64,000 nucleotides of DNA from Zafaria ginkgonis (GTDB lineage: Bacteria > Actinomycetota > Actinomycetes > Actinomycetales > Micrococcaceae), in NCBI RefSeq assembly GCF_039540195.1, contig NZ_BAABEO010000008.1, forward strand, positions 804,590-868,589, in the 5' to 3' direction. Positions 42,667 through 51,626 of the stretch are shown here, one piece after another. Positions within the stretch are counted from its first letter, which is position 1. Each line of letters begins with the position of its first letter. The notes under the pieces are model-generated. The model saw only the letters and a program-made list of their open reading frames with translations. It searched no databases and was not told the DNA's origin. The translations under genes and the position numbers were made by a program.

Positions 42667-43730
42667 CGGGTGGCTCCCGTCGTGGGGGTCTTGGCATGGG
42701 TGGAGAGGAACGCGCGGAACCGCTGGAACGGCGTCGGCGGCAGGGTGCGCACGGCACCCTTCGTGTAGTGGCGTTCGATGTAGTACTGCAGGACGCTCAG
42801 GACGGACGTGATCACGATGTACCAGAGCGTGGCCACCAGAAGCAGCGGCAGCACCTGCTGGGTGCGGTTGTAGATGACCTGCACCGTGTAGAACAGCTCA
42901 GAGTAGGCCAGGACGTAGACGATCGAGGTGCCCTTCACCAGGCCGATGACCTCGTTGAACGCGGTCGGCAGGATGGCCCGCATCGCCTGCGGCAGGACGA
43001 TCCGGGTGGAGCGCCGCCACGCCGGGATGCCGAGCGCGGAGGCCGCCTCCAGCTGGCCCTGGTCCACGGAGAGGATGCCGCCGCGGATGATCTCCGCCGA
43101 GTAGGCGGCCTGGTTCAGCGTCAGGCCCAGCACCGCCGCCGCGAACTGGCTGATCAGCGTGGTGGTTTGCACCTCGAAGAAGCGCACGTCGGTGAACGGG
43201 ATGCCGAGGGACACCTTCTCGTACAGGTATCCGAGGTTGTACCAGAGCAGCAGCTGGACCAGCAGCGGCGTGGAGCGGAAGATCCAGGAGAACGTCCAGG
43301 ACACCCCGACCAGCAGCGGCGAGGAGGACAGCCGCATGAGCGCCAGCAGGAAGCCGAGCACGAATCCCAGGGTCCCGGAGATGAACGTCAGTTTCAGCGT
43401 TTCGGCGAGGCCGCGCAGGATCGATTCGGCGGTGAACCACTGGGCCACCACGTCCCACTCCCAGCGGGGGTTGGTGAGCAAGGACCACAGGACGGCCGCC
43501 ACTGCCGCGGCGACCACGACGGTCCCGACCCAGCGCCAGGGGTGGCGGGCGCCAACCACCGGATACCCGGAGTAGTCCTGTCCCTGGCCCGACCCGCCGG
43601 AGCCGGCACCTCCGGAGCCGGAGCGGCCGGGCTCCGGGGCCACCTGCGTCGAGGTGGGCGTGGGGACGGGCGCGTCCACCGCGCCGTCCCTCTGCTGCGG
43701 GGTTTCGATCCCCCGTGCCGTAGCACTCAT
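42663..43730 (-). CDS. Amino-acid ABC transporter permease
   Basis: The 355-residue HisM/TcyL-type permease has a first membrane helix near residues 65-82, then the conserved LAETLKLTFISGTLGFVLGFLLALMRLSSSP, FIFRSTPLLVQLLLWYNL-like region and the EAA loop AASALGIPAWRRSTRIVLPQAMRAILPTAFNEVIGLVKGTS. It carries an unusual disordered N-terminus of about 60 residues rich in Pro, Gly, Ser and Thr. Only one permease gene is present, so it probably works as a homodimer. It is the first gene of the operon, reading away from the FAD/NAD(P)-binding gene across 270 bp. Confidence 0.93.
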   Translation of the reverse strand: MSATARGIETPQQRDGAVDAPVPTPTSTQVAPEPGRSGSGGAGSGGSGQGQDYSGYPVVGARHPWRWVGTVVVAAAVAAVLWSLLTNPRWEWDVVAQWFTAESILRGLAETLKLTFISGTLGFVLGFLLALMRLSSSPLLVGVSWTFSWIFRSTPLLVQLLLWYNLGYLYEKVSLGIPFTDVRFFEVQTTTLISQFAAAVLGLTLNQAAYSAEIIRGGILSVDQGQLEAASALGIPAWRRSTRIVLPQAMRAILPTAFNEVIGLVKGTSIVYVLAYSELFYTVQVIYNRTQQVLPLLLVATLWYIVITSVLSVLQYYIERHYTKGAVRTLPPTPFQRFRAFLSTHAKTPTTGATR

Positions 43731-44000
43731 CGTTTGGTTCCTTCCCTACCTGCGGCAGGCCGCCTGACGGATCGGCCGTTTCCGGGAGGTCTTGCCCCGG
43801 ACCGTCGGCGCAACGCTAGGAACCGAGCCCCTGACGCGTCCACTTGCCGCGACGCACCGGGTCACGCAGCCCCGGCGGCTTCACGCGGCGCCTCGGAAGC
43901 GGGGCAGGTGGAGCCGCCCGGGGGGCGTATTTGACGCTGCGTGACGCCGCCTGACCAAGAGTTACCGCGCCCGCCCGCCCGCTGAAGGAGCCTCCCTAGC

Positions 44001-46106
44001 ATGGGCGGTACCGCGGCCGGTGTGACCGGCGCAGACGCCACGGAGGAAGGGACGCAGCGCATGAGAGGGCAGCACACACCCGTGCGGCACACCCGCCTGC
44101 AAGGCAGGGCCGGGACCACCGCACGGGAGAAGTCGATCGTGCTGGCGGGGGGCGGTCCGCGCGCGGCGATGCTGCTTGAGCGGCTGTCCGCGAACCGGCC
44201 GGCGCTGTTCTCCGGGCCGCTGCGCATCCACGTCGTGGATCCCTTCCCGCCCGGCGCCGGACGCATCTGGCGCAGGGACCAGAGCCCGCTGCTGAAGCTG
44301 AATTCCCGGGCCGCCGACGTCACCGTGTTCACCGACTCCAGCGTGGAATGCGCGGGCCCCGCGGTGGAGGGCCCCTCGCTCGTCGAGTGGGCCGCCGGGG
44401 TCCTGGACGGTTCCATTCCGGACGGCCGCGGCCCGCACGGGACCGATGCCGACCTGGAAGCCCAGCTGCGGGACCTGCGCCCCGAGTCGTTCCCGACCCG
44501 GCGGTTGCAGAGCCTGTACCTGGAGTGGTTCTACCGCAGCACCGTCGCGGCCCTGGGACCCGGCACAACCGTCGAGGTCCACGCGGACACCGTGGTCGCC
44601 GTCGAACCGAACGGTGCAGCCGAAACGCACGGGTCAGCGGAAGCGAACGACGCCGGCCCGCACCACGTGCGGCTGGCGACCGGCGTGCTGCTTCCGGCGG
44701 ACGCCATCGTCCTCGCCCTCGGCCACACCGAAGCCGCACCCTCCGGCGGCTCGGCCGGCTTCGCGGACTTCGCGGCCCGCCACGGGGCCGTGCATGTCCC
44801 TCCGGCCTACACCAACGACGTCGACCTTTCCGTGCTGGCCCCGGGCAGCGACGTCCTGGTCTCCGGGCTGGGGCTGGCCTTCATCGACCTGATGGTCCTG
44901 CTCTTCGAAGGCCGGGGCGGCTCCTTCCGGGAGTCCTCGGGGCGGCTCGAGTACGTCCCGTCAGGGCGCGAACCGCGGCTGTGGGTGGGGTCCCGCCGCG
45001 GCGTCCCGTACCGGTCCAAGATCCGCGGGGACCTGCGCGGGGCCGCCCCGGCCAGCCCCCTCTTCCTCACCCCGGCGGCGGTCGCGGCACTGGTCGAACG
45101 CCACGGACGCCTGGACTTCCGGCGCGACCTGTGGCCGCTCATGGCCAAGGACGCCGCCTACGCGTACTACCGCGAACTGTTCACCGGCCACCCGGGGCGC
45201 ACGGAGCACGGGTGGGAGCGGTTTTCCGCCCGCTTCGCCGACGTGGACTGGTATTCGCCGGAGCGGGAGGCGCTCGTGGCGCAGTCCGTCCCGGACCCGG
45301 CGGACCGGCTGGACTTCGAGGCCCTGGACTTCCCGCTCGCCGGGCGCCGGTTCGACGCCGCCGGGGCGGAGGCCGCCGTCGCCGCACACATCGAGGATGA
45401 CCTGGCGCTGCGAGACGGCGGGGAGAACTCCGAGACCCTGGGCCTGTTCCTGGGGCTGCTGTCCGTGTACTTCGAACTGGGCCGGCTGGTGCCTCCGGAG
45501 GCCCTGACCGACGAGTCCCGGTCCTTGGTGGCGGGATGGTGGCACGGCTTCTTCAGCTACGTCGATTCCGGCCCGCCGGCCCACCGGCTGCGCGAACTGC
45601 TGGCGCTGCACCGCGCCGGCATGGTCCGCTTCCTGGGTCCCGGAACCACGTTCGGCACCAACGAGGCGGACGGAACGTTCGTAGGGGTCTCGGACGCCTC
45701 CGGGCATGCGGTGGCGGCACGGTCGCTGGTGGAGGCGCGGCTGCCGGAGGCCGGCCTGGCCGGTTCCGCCAATCCGCTGCTGCGGTCCCTCGCCGCGGCG
45801 GGGCTGGCCGTCGCGGACCATGCCGACGGGCGGCTGGTGGTCGATCCCGAGAACCGGGTCCTCGACGCGGCCGGCCGGCCCGTGCCGTGGCTGCACGCCG
45901 TGGGGGCCGGCACCACCGGCTGGGGCTCGGGCGCCTTCGCCCGCCCCCGCAGCAACGCCGCACCGTTCCGGCACACCGACGCGCTGGCGCGGACCCTGCT
46001 CTCCTCACTGGCGGCGCTCCGGGACGCACCGGCCCCTGCCTCCCCCACCTATTCACGGACGCGGCTGCAGGCGGACCTTGCCGCGGCCCACAGCTACCTG
46101 GGATGA
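44001..46106 (+). CDS. FAD/NAD(P)-binding protein (NAD_binding_9 family)
   Basis: The 701-residue protein starts its nucleotide-binding fold with IVLAGGGPRAAMLLERL (about residues 47-63). HVVDPFPPGAGRIWRRDQSPLLKLN follows, then LVSGLGLAFIDLMVLLFEGRGG in the middle and LHAVGAGTTGWGSGAFARPRSNA near the end, all typical of this uncharacterised flavoprotein family. AAGGAG lies 10 nt before the ATG at 44001; an alternative ATG at 44061 is also possible. It is divergent from the transporter operon and coupled to a GNAT gene 4 nt downstream. It may supply redox power or oxidise an intermediate of the sulfur pathway. That is inference. Confidence 0.85.
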   Translation: MGGTAAGVTGADATEEGTQRMRGQHTPVRHTRLQGRAGTTAREKSIVLAGGGPRAAMLLERLSANRPALFSGPLRIHVVDPFPPGAGRIWRRDQSPLLKLNSRAADVTVFTDSSVECAGPAVEGPSLVEWAAGVLDGSIPDGRGPHGTDADLEAQLRDLRPESFPTRRLQSLYLEWFYRSTVAALGPGTTVEVHADTVVAVEPNGAAETHGSAEANDAGPHHVRLATGVLLPADAIVLALGHTEAAPSGGSAGFADFAARHGAVHVPPAYTNDVDLSVLAPGSDVLVSGLGLAFIDLMVLLFEGRGGSFRESSGRLEYVPSGREPRLWVGSRRGVPYRSKIRGDLRGAAPASPLFLTPAAVAALVERHGRLDFRRDLWPLMAKDAAYAYYRELFTGHPGRTEHGWERFSARFADVDWYSPEREALVAQSVPDPADRLDFEALDFPLAGRRFDAAGAEAAVAAHIEDDLALRDGGENSETLGLFLGLLSVYFELGRLVPPEALTDESRSLVAGWWHGFFSYVDSGPPAHRLRELLALHRAGMVRFLGPGTTFGTNEADGTFVGVSDASGHAVAARSLVEARLPEAGLAGSANPLLRSLAAAGLAVADHADGRLVVDPENRVLDAAGRPVPWLHAVGAGTTGWGSGAFARPRSNAAPFRHTDALARTLLSSLAALRDAPAPASPTYSRTRLQADLAAAHSYLG

Positions 46107-46110
46107 CTCC

Positions 46111-46665
46111 ATGACCACCAACGTTCGATCGACCGCTCCCCTGCCCTCCGATTCGGTCCGGCCCGCCGACCCCGCCGACCCCGCCGCCCTCGAAGCCCTC
46201 TGGCTTCCGCTGGAGGACCCGCGCGTGCGTCCCCTGCTGGAGGGACTGACCCGCGAATACGACCAGCGGTACGGTGCGCTCTTCGGCGGCGCGTCCGACG
46301 AAATGGACCGCTACCCGGCCGCGGAGTTCGCGGCTCCGCACGGCGCCCTCCTGATCCTGCAGGAAGCGGGAGAATCGGTGGCCGGCGGGGCCTTCCGCCA
46401 GTTCGACGCCACCACCGCGGAGCTCAAGCGCATCTGGACGCACAACGGCCACCGGCGCCGCGGGCTGGCCAGGATCGTCCTGGCCGAACTGGAGGGGCAG
46501 GCCCTGCGTTCCGGCTACCGCAGCCTCTACCTGACCACCGGGCCGCGGCAGCCGGAAGCCAAGAACCTGTACCTGAACACCGGCTACGTCCCGCGGTTCG
46601 ACGTGGAGGCCGATCCGGAGACGATCATCCACCTGGCCTTCACCAAGGACCTCGTTCCCGGCTGA
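46111..46665 (+). CDS. GNAT-family N-acetyltransferase
   Basis: The 184-residue acetyl-CoA-dependent acetyltransferase has its acetyl-CoA loop in LKRIWTHNGHRRRGLARIVLAELEGQAL (Q/RxxGxG/A pattern, about residues 108-135) and motif B as LYLTTGPRQPEAKNLYLNTGY. It starts 4 nt after the flavoprotein gene, so the two are co-translated. In Bacillus pathways for S-modified cysteines the first intracellular step is N-acetylation by a GNAT enzyme before oxidative C-S cleavage. This gene is a candidate for that step. Confidence 0.9.
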   Translation: MTTNVRSTAPLPSDSVRPADPADPAALEALWLPLEDPRVRPLLEGLTREYDQRYGALFGGASDEMDRYPAAEFAAPHGALLILQEAGESVAGGAFRQFDATTAELKRIWTHNGHRRRGLARIVLAELEGQALRSGYRSLYLTTGPRQPEAKNLYLNTGYVPRFDVEADPETIIHLAFTKDLVPG

Positions 46666-46676
46666 GGTCCCCGTCC

Positions 46677-46803
46677 GCGGTTGGCCAAAGGACAATGTCG
46701 CCCCTCCGCGTTTCGCCAAGGGACGATGTCGGGTTTGGGCCCCAAACCCGACATCGTCCTTTGGCGAAACGCATCCCGGGGGCAGGAGGCTTTGGCGAAG
46801 TGC
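46677..46803. repeat. Dispersed structured repeat, copy C
   Basis: U1 (46677-46707, GCGGTTGGCCAAAGGAC..) and U2 (46708-46739) are followed by a one-base loop, the inverted U2 (46741-46772, one mismatch in the stem) and an inverted diverged U1 to 46803. U2 differs from copy B at only two of 31 positions. It sits between the GNAT stop and the HerA-like gene and probably ends the former's transcript. Confidence 0.92.
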
Positions 46804-46849
46804 TCCTGCGCCACTGACCGCGCCACGCGCCCGGACGTACGCTGGCCCC

Positions 46850-48535
46850 ATGGCAAAGAGCACACCCGCCAAGAACAATCCCACCGAGAGCACTCCCGCC
46901 GACCAGGCGGACACGATCCGCACCGGGTACGCGTTCGAGGGGCCCACGGTGTCCCTGGGGGCCGCGCTGACCGGCGGCGACCTGCATCCGGAGGCGCAGG
47001 TGCGGCTGCCGCTGCGGATGATGAACCGGCACGGCCTGGTGGCCGGAGCCACCGGCACGGGCAAGACGATCACGCTGCAGGTCATGGCCGAACAGCTCTC
47101 CACCGCCGGCGTCCCGGTGTTCCTCGCGGACATCAAGGGCGACCTCTCCGGCCTGGCCGTCCCCGGCTCCCCCACCGACAGGCTGCTGGAGCGCACCCGC
47201 TCCGTCGGCCAGGACTGGGCGGGGCAGGGCTTCCCGGTGGAGTTCCTTGCCTTGGGCGGCGACGGCGCGGGGGTTCCCGTGCGCGCCACCGTGACCTCCT
47301 TCGGCCCGCTGCTGCTCTCCCGCGTGATGGACCTGAACGAGACCCAGGAGTCCAGCCTCCAACTGGTCTTCCACTACGCGGACCAAAAGGACCTGGAACT
47401 GCACGACCTCAAGGACCTGCGCGCGGTCATCACCCACCTGACCAGCCCGGCGGGCAAGCCCGAACTGGAGGAGCTCGGTGGCCTGTCCAAGGCCACCGCC
47501 GGGGTGCTGCTGCGCGAACTGGTGGGCCTGGAGGCCCAGGGCCTGGCGGGGTTCTTCGGGGAGCCGGAGTTCGGCACCGCCGAACTGCTGCGCACCGCCC
47601 CGGACGGCCGCGGCGTGGTCACCTGCCTGGAGCTGCCCACCCTGCTGCAGAAGCCCCTGCTGTTCTCCACCTTCCTGATGTGGCTGTTGGCGGACCTCTT
47701 TGCGGAACTTCCGGAAGTCGGGGACGCGGACAGGCCCCGGCTGGTCTTCTTCCTCGACGAGGCGCACCTGCTCTTCCGCGGCGCGTCCAAGGCGTTCCTG
47801 GAGGCGGTGGCCACCACCGTGCGGCTGATCCGCTCCAAGGGCGTGGGCGTGTTCTTCGTGACCCAGACCCCCAAGGACGTGCCGGAGGAGGTGCTGGGCC
47901 AGCTGGCCAACCGCATCCAGCACGCGCTGCGCGCCTTCACCCCGGACGACGCAAAGGCGCTGCGCGCGACCGTCTCCACGTTCCCGGTCAGCGGCTACGA
48001 CCTGGCGGAGGCCCTCACCACGGCAGGCACCGGCGAGGCGATCGTGACGGTGATGAACGAACGCGGCGCACCGACGCCGGTCGCCTGGACCCGGATGCGC
48101 AGCCCGGTCTCCACGATGGGCCCGGCCCCCGCCGAAACCGTCCGGCAGGCGGTCGCCGGTTCGGCGCTGCTCGCCGTCTACGGGACGGCGGTGGACCGCG
48201 CGTCCGCCTTCGAAAAGCTGAAGGGCACGACGCCGGCCCCCACCGGCGGTCCCGCTCCCACCGGGGACGCCGCGGGCGGGCGCGGCCCGGGAGCGGAGCC
48301 GGACCAGGGGGAGCAGAACCAGCGGGAGATCGATGCCGAGGCCCGGCGGATCGAGGAGGAAATCCTCGGCCGCCCCAGTTCCCGCCCGGCCCCGCGGGAA
48401 CGGACGCCCACCCCCGCACCCGCCCCCGAACCGGCGTCGAACCCCCTGCTGGATGAGGCCATGGAAGCGGCCGCGGCGATCGGGCAGGAACTGCTGCGCG
48501 GCATGTTCGGAACCCGGCGCCGCCGGCGCCGGTAA
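46850..48535 (+). CDS. HerA-like ATPase/helicase (DUF853)
   Basis: The 561-residue P-loop ATPase matches the YjgR/DUF853 group of FtsK-HerA proteins. Walker A is GATGTGKT near residue 68, and the NTPase core shows VPVFLADIKGDLSGLA. Walker B is RLVFFLDEAHLLF near residue 300, and VFFVTQTPKDVPEEVLGQLANRIQHALRAFTPDD is the sensor region. The C-terminal about 100 residues are Pro/Glu-rich and end in an arginine-rich tail. Biological function in actinobacteria is not established. No NurA-like nuclease is adjacent, so an end-resection role is doubtful. It probably shares a transcript with the next gene (10 nt apart). Confidence 0.88.
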   Translation: MAKSTPAKNNPTESTPADQADTIRTGYAFEGPTVSLGAALTGGDLHPEAQVRLPLRMMNRHGLVAGATGTGKTITLQVMAEQLSTAGVPVFLADIKGDLSGLAVPGSPTDRLLERTRSVGQDWAGQGFPVEFLALGGDGAGVPVRATVTSFGPLLLSRVMDLNETQESSLQLVFHYADQKDLELHDLKDLRAVITHLTSPAGKPELEELGGLSKATAGVLLRELVGLEAQGLAGFFGEPEFGTAELLRTAPDGRGVVTCLELPTLLQKPLLFSTFLMWLLADLFAELPEVGDADRPRLVFFLDEAHLLFRGASKAFLEAVATTVRLIRSKGVGVFFVTQTPKDVPEEVLGQLANRIQHALRAFTPDDAKALRATVSTFPVSGYDLAEALTTAGTGEAIVTVMNERGAPTPVAWTRMRSPVSTMGPAPAETVRQAVAGSALLAVYGTAVDRASAFEKLKGTTPAPTGGPAPTGDAAGGRGPGAEPDQGEQNQREIDAEARRIEEEILGRPSSRPAPRERTPTPAPAPEPASNPLLDEAMEAAAAIGQELLRGMFGTRRRRRR

Positions 48536-48545
48536 TCTAGGGGGC

Positions 48546-49538
48546 GTGAAGAGCGCATCCGGACCATTCAAGGCCACCTTTTTGTGGGCGGCGGCCCTGG
48601 TTGCCGTGGTCGTGGCGGGCCTGGCCGCCGTGGCCCTCGTCAACCGCTTCGTGCTGGGCCCCGAGGGGCTGGTGAAGGACTACTTCGCCCTGCTGCAGGA
48701 GGGCGAGGGCGGGCGTGCGCTGGGCCTGCTGGGCGCCGAGGTCCCGGAGGGAAACCCGCTGTTGCTCGACGGCGAGGGGCTGCGCAACTCGGTCCGGGCC
48801 GTGGAGGACTTCGACGTGGTGGAGGTCGACCACCCGGACGCCGACACGGCCGTGGTGAGCGCCGAATACAGCGTCGGCGGGGAGAGCCTGCGGACCTCCT
48901 GGCAGCTGCACCGCGCCGGGAAGAGCCTGCTGGTGTTCGACCGGTGGGCGTTCGAGCCGGCGGACCTGCCCGCGGTCCGGTTGGCCGCGGACAGCACCAG
49001 CGAGGTCACCGTGAACGGGCTGGTGTCTCCGCTGGCCGAGGGGACGCAGGACTTCCCCGTGTTCCTGCCCGCCGTCGTGGAGGCCCACTTCTCCGCGGAG
49101 TACGTGCAGGCGTTCGCCGAGCGCCGGGTGGTCGACTCGGACGAAACCGCCCGCCGCGAGGGGCTCACGCTGACCACCGAACCGACGGCGAAACTGGTCG
49201 GCGCGGTCCAGGACCAGCTCAAGGAGTATCTGGACGGGTGCGCCGCCCAGCAGGTGCTCAAGCCGGCCGGCTGCCCGCTGGCCTACTCCACCAACGCACG
49301 CGTGTCCTCCTCCACCATCAAGTGGTCGATCACCAAGTACCCGGTCCCGGAAATCACCGCGTTCGACGGCGGCTGGGTGGTGCGCCCGCTCGAGGTCGGC
49401 GCTCAGCTGTCCCTGGTGGAGCAGGACCTGGTCACCGGGGCGTACGCGAACCGGTCGGTCAACCAGACGTTCTCCTTCAGCGCAGGCCTGACCGCCAACA
49501 GCGCCGGGGTGCGGGTCTCCCCCACCGCCGGCGACTGA
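48546..49538 (+). CDS. Membrane-anchored hypothetical protein
   Basis: The 330-residue protein has one N-terminal membrane helix (about residues 15-35, AALVAVVVAGLAAVALV) and a large extracytoplasmic domain with no motif I recognise. The segment LVKDYFALLQEGEGGRALGLLG resembles NTF2/DUF4878-type folds found in cell-envelope proteins. Two cysteines (GCAAQQVLKPAGC) could form a disulfide. GTG start 10 nt after the HerA-like gene. Function unknown. Confidence 0.7.
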   Translation: MKSASGPFKATFLWAAALVAVVVAGLAAVALVNRFVLGPEGLVKDYFALLQEGEGGRALGLLGAEVPEGNPLLLDGEGLRNSVRAVEDFDVVEVDHPDADTAVVSAEYSVGGESLRTSWQLHRAGKSLLVFDRWAFEPADLPAVRLAADSTSEVTVNGLVSPLAEGTQDFPVFLPAVVEAHFSAEYVQAFAERRVVDSDETARREGLTLTTEPTAKLVGAVQDQLKEYLDGCAAQQVLKPAGCPLAYSTNARVSSSTIKWSITKYPVPEITAFDGGWVVRPLEVGAQLSLVEQDLVTGAYANRSVNQTFSFSAGLTANSAGVRVSPTAGD

Positions 49539-49574
49539 CGGGACGGCAGGGGACGGCACAAGCCGGCGGGCCGG

Positions 49575-51014
49575 CTACGGGTGGACGGCCCGGGCCGATC
49601 CCTGCCCGGCGTCCTGCGTCCTGGCCGTCTCCGGTTCCGTGACCTGGACGGCGTCCAATTCGGCGTCCGGTTCCGCGTCCCGGGCCGCCAGGGCAGCCTG
49701 CGTCAGGACCGTGGCCTGGGCCTCCACCGTGTGCGGGGCCTCGGCCGCGTCCGGCAGTGCCGCCTGTTCCGCGCCCCTGCGGCGCAGCAGCACCAGCAGC
49801 GCCCCCAGACCGGCGGCCAGGGCGACGATGCCGCCGGCGGCCACCGCCCACCGCGCCCCGACCATTTCGCCGACCCAGCCAACGATCGGCGCGCCAATCG
49901 GGGTGCCGCCCATCATGACGCACATGTACAGAGCCAGCACGCGGCCGCGGTACTGGGGCTCGACGCTGAGCTGGATGCTCACGTTGCACGAATTCAGGAA
50001 CGTCAGCGAGGTCAGCCCCACCAGCACCAGCACCGCCGCGTAGGACCAGTACCCCGGCATCAGGGCCGCCAGCACGGAGAAGGCGCCGAATCCGATCGCA
50101 CTGCCGACGACGTAGGGCATGCGCGGGCCGGTCCGGCGGGCAGCCAGTAGGGCGGCGCCCAGCGTGCCGACGGCCATCACGGTCCCCAGGAACCCGTAGC
50201 CTTCCGGGCCGAGCCGGAAGACGGTGGTGGACATGAGCACGTTGGTGATCTGGAAGTTCAGGCCGAACGTGCCGATCAGCGCCGCCAGCACCAGGATCAG
50301 GACCAGGTCCGGGTGCCTTTTGACGTAGCGCAGCGCTTCGGTGATCTGGCGCTTGCCCCGCGGAGGCCGGGCGACGGGGACGAGCTGGTCGGCGCGCATG
50401 CGGCCGAGCGCGACGATGACGGCGGCAAAGCTGGCGGCGTTGAGCAGGAACACCGGCCCCGTGCCCAGCCAGGCGATCAGCAGCCCGGCCAGGCCCGGCC
50501 CCAGGAGCCGGGCGGTGTTGAAGGAGGCGGAGTTGAGCGCGACGGCGTTGGGCACCAGGTCGGCGGTGACCACCTCGGAAACGAAGGACTGGCGCGCCGG
50601 CATGTCGAAGGCGCTGGCGACGCCCAGGGCCAGCGCCAGCCCGTACACGTGCCAGAGTTCGGCGGTGTTGGTGACCACCAGCAGGCCCAGCGCCAGGGCG
50701 AGCACGCCGCTGGCGGCCTGCGTGATGCGCAGGATATGAAGCTTGTTGTGCCGGTCCGCGATCAGGCCCGCGTATGGGCCCAGCAGGAGCATCGGCAGGA
50801 ACTGCAGTCCCGTGGTGATGCCGGCGGCCGTGCCGGAGTGGTCCGTCAGCACGGTCAGCACCAGCCAGTCCTGGGCCACGCGCTGCATCCACGTGCCGAT
50901 GTTGGAGACCAATCCCCCCATCACCCACAGCCGGTAGTTGGGCGTGGCCAGGGCGGCGAACATCGATTGCTTGGGGCCCGTGCGGCGGGGCGCCCGCTGG
51001 GTCAGTCCCCTCAT
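49575..51014 (-). CDS. MFS efflux transporter, EntS/MFS_3-like
   Basis: The 479-residue major facilitator has N-terminal FAALATPNYRLWVMGGLVSNIGTWMQRVAQDWLVL, typical of the MFS_3 (enterobactin exporter-like) group. About 12 membrane helices follow, then a hydrophilic C-terminal tail of about 75 residues rich in Ala, Glu, Thr and Asp. The ATG overlaps the stop of the MarR-type regulator by 4 nt, so expression is directly coupled. MarR-MFS pairs usually respond to and expel toxic small molecules. The substrate is unknown. Confidence 0.9.
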   Translation of the reverse strand: MRGLTQRAPRRTGPKQSMFAALATPNYRLWVMGGLVSNIGTWMQRVAQDWLVLTVLTDHSGTAAGITTGLQFLPMLLLGPYAGLIADRHNKLHILRITQAASGVLALALGLLVVTNTAELWHVYGLALALGVASAFDMPARQSFVSEVVTADLVPNAVALNSASFNTARLLGPGLAGLLIAWLGTGPVFLLNAASFAAVIVALGRMRADQLVPVARPPRGKRQITEALRYVKRHPDLVLILVLAALIGTFGLNFQITNVLMSTTVFRLGPEGYGFLGTVMAVGTLGAALLAARRTGPRMPYVVGSAIGFGAFSVLAALMPGYWSYAAVLVLVGLTSLTFLNSCNVSIQLSVEPQYRGRVLALYMCVMMGGTPIGAPIVGWVGEMVGARWAVAAGGIVALAAGLGALLVLLRRRGAEQAALPDAAEAPHTVEAQATVLTQAALAARDAEPDAELDAVQVTEPETARTQDAGQGSARAVHP

Positions 51015-51484
51015 TCGCTGCACATCCCCTGCAGCAGTTCCGCGGCCCGGGCCAGCGTCCGCCGGTCCGCCGCGTCGAGTTCCCCCACCCGCCGCGCCAG
51101 CCACGCCGTGCGGTGGGCCCGGGCGCGTTCGAGGATCTCCCGCCCCGAGTCGGTGATGGAAACCACCACCTGGCGCGCGTCGTCGGGGTGCGACTGGCGG
51201 CTGGTCCAGCCCGCGTCCTCCAGGTGCTGGACGATCCGCGTCATCGACGGCGCGGCGACCATCTCCCCCTTGGCCAGCTGCCCGATCGTCCGGTTTCCGC
51301 GGTGGAGCGCCACCAGCACCGAATACTGGGCGGGCTTCAGCAGTTCCCCGCTGGCCTCGGTGCGCAGCCGGCGCGAGGTGCGCATGATGGCCACCCGCAG
51401 TTCCGCCGCGAGGCGATCCGGCCCCACCGATTCGGGAACGCCCAGGCCGGCCGTCCCGCCGTCGTCGTACTTGACCCCCGACAT
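51011..51484 (-). CDS. MarR-family transcriptional regulator
   Basis: The 157-residue winged-helix protein shows the MarR layout. Dimerisation helices sit at both ends, the recognition region is LLKPAQYSVLVALHRGNRTIGQLAKGEMVAAPSMTRIVQHLEDAGWTSRQ, and the wing is HPDDARQVVVSITDSG. GGGAGG precedes the ATG by 5 nt. It is transcribed first in the MarR-MFS operon. An inverted repeat TTGC-TTA-GCAA immediately upstream is a likely autoregulatory operator. Confidence 0.93.
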   Translation of the reverse strand: MSGVKYDDGGTAGLGVPESVGPDRLAAELRVAIMRTSRRLRTEASGELLKPAQYSVLVALHRGNRTIGQLAKGEMVAAPSMTRIVQHLEDAGWTSRQSHPDDARQVVVSITDSGREILERARAHRTAWLARRVGELDAADRRTLARAAELLQGMCSE

Positions 51485-51500
51485 CAGAACCTCCCGGAAA

Positions 51501-51525
51501 GTAGTTGCTTAGCAATACTAACTAA
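51501..51525. promoter_or_regulatory. Candidate MarR operator
   Basis: TTGCTTAGCAA (51505-51515) is a perfect 4-3-4 palindrome inside the AT-rich GTAGTTGCTTAGCAATACTA, in a region otherwise very GC-rich. It is 21 nt upstream of the marR-type start. MarR proteins commonly bind such TTGC..GCAA palindromes. Binding here is inferred. Confidence 0.65.
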
Positions 51526-51560
51526 TTTGCCGTCCGTTGGCGAGGGGTACCTCCACGCGG

Positions 51561-51594
51561 CGAAGGGCCCGGCGGAAATCCGCCGGGCCCTTCG
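51561..51594. terminator. Hairpin downstream of aldo/keto reductase
   Basis: CGAAGGGCCCGGCGG pairs exactly with CCGCCGGGCCCTTCG across a 4-nt loop (51576-51579), 33 nt after the reductase stop on the minus strand. No U-tract. Confidence 0.8.
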
Positions 51595-51626
51595 GGACTG
51601 CGTGCAGTCAGGTAAGCCGGGCCGGC

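Noticed and set aside
43731..44000. Clear promoter between the ABC operon and the flavoprotein gene
   Set aside because: A TTGACG occurs at 43931, but no acceptable -10 follows at 16-18 nt.
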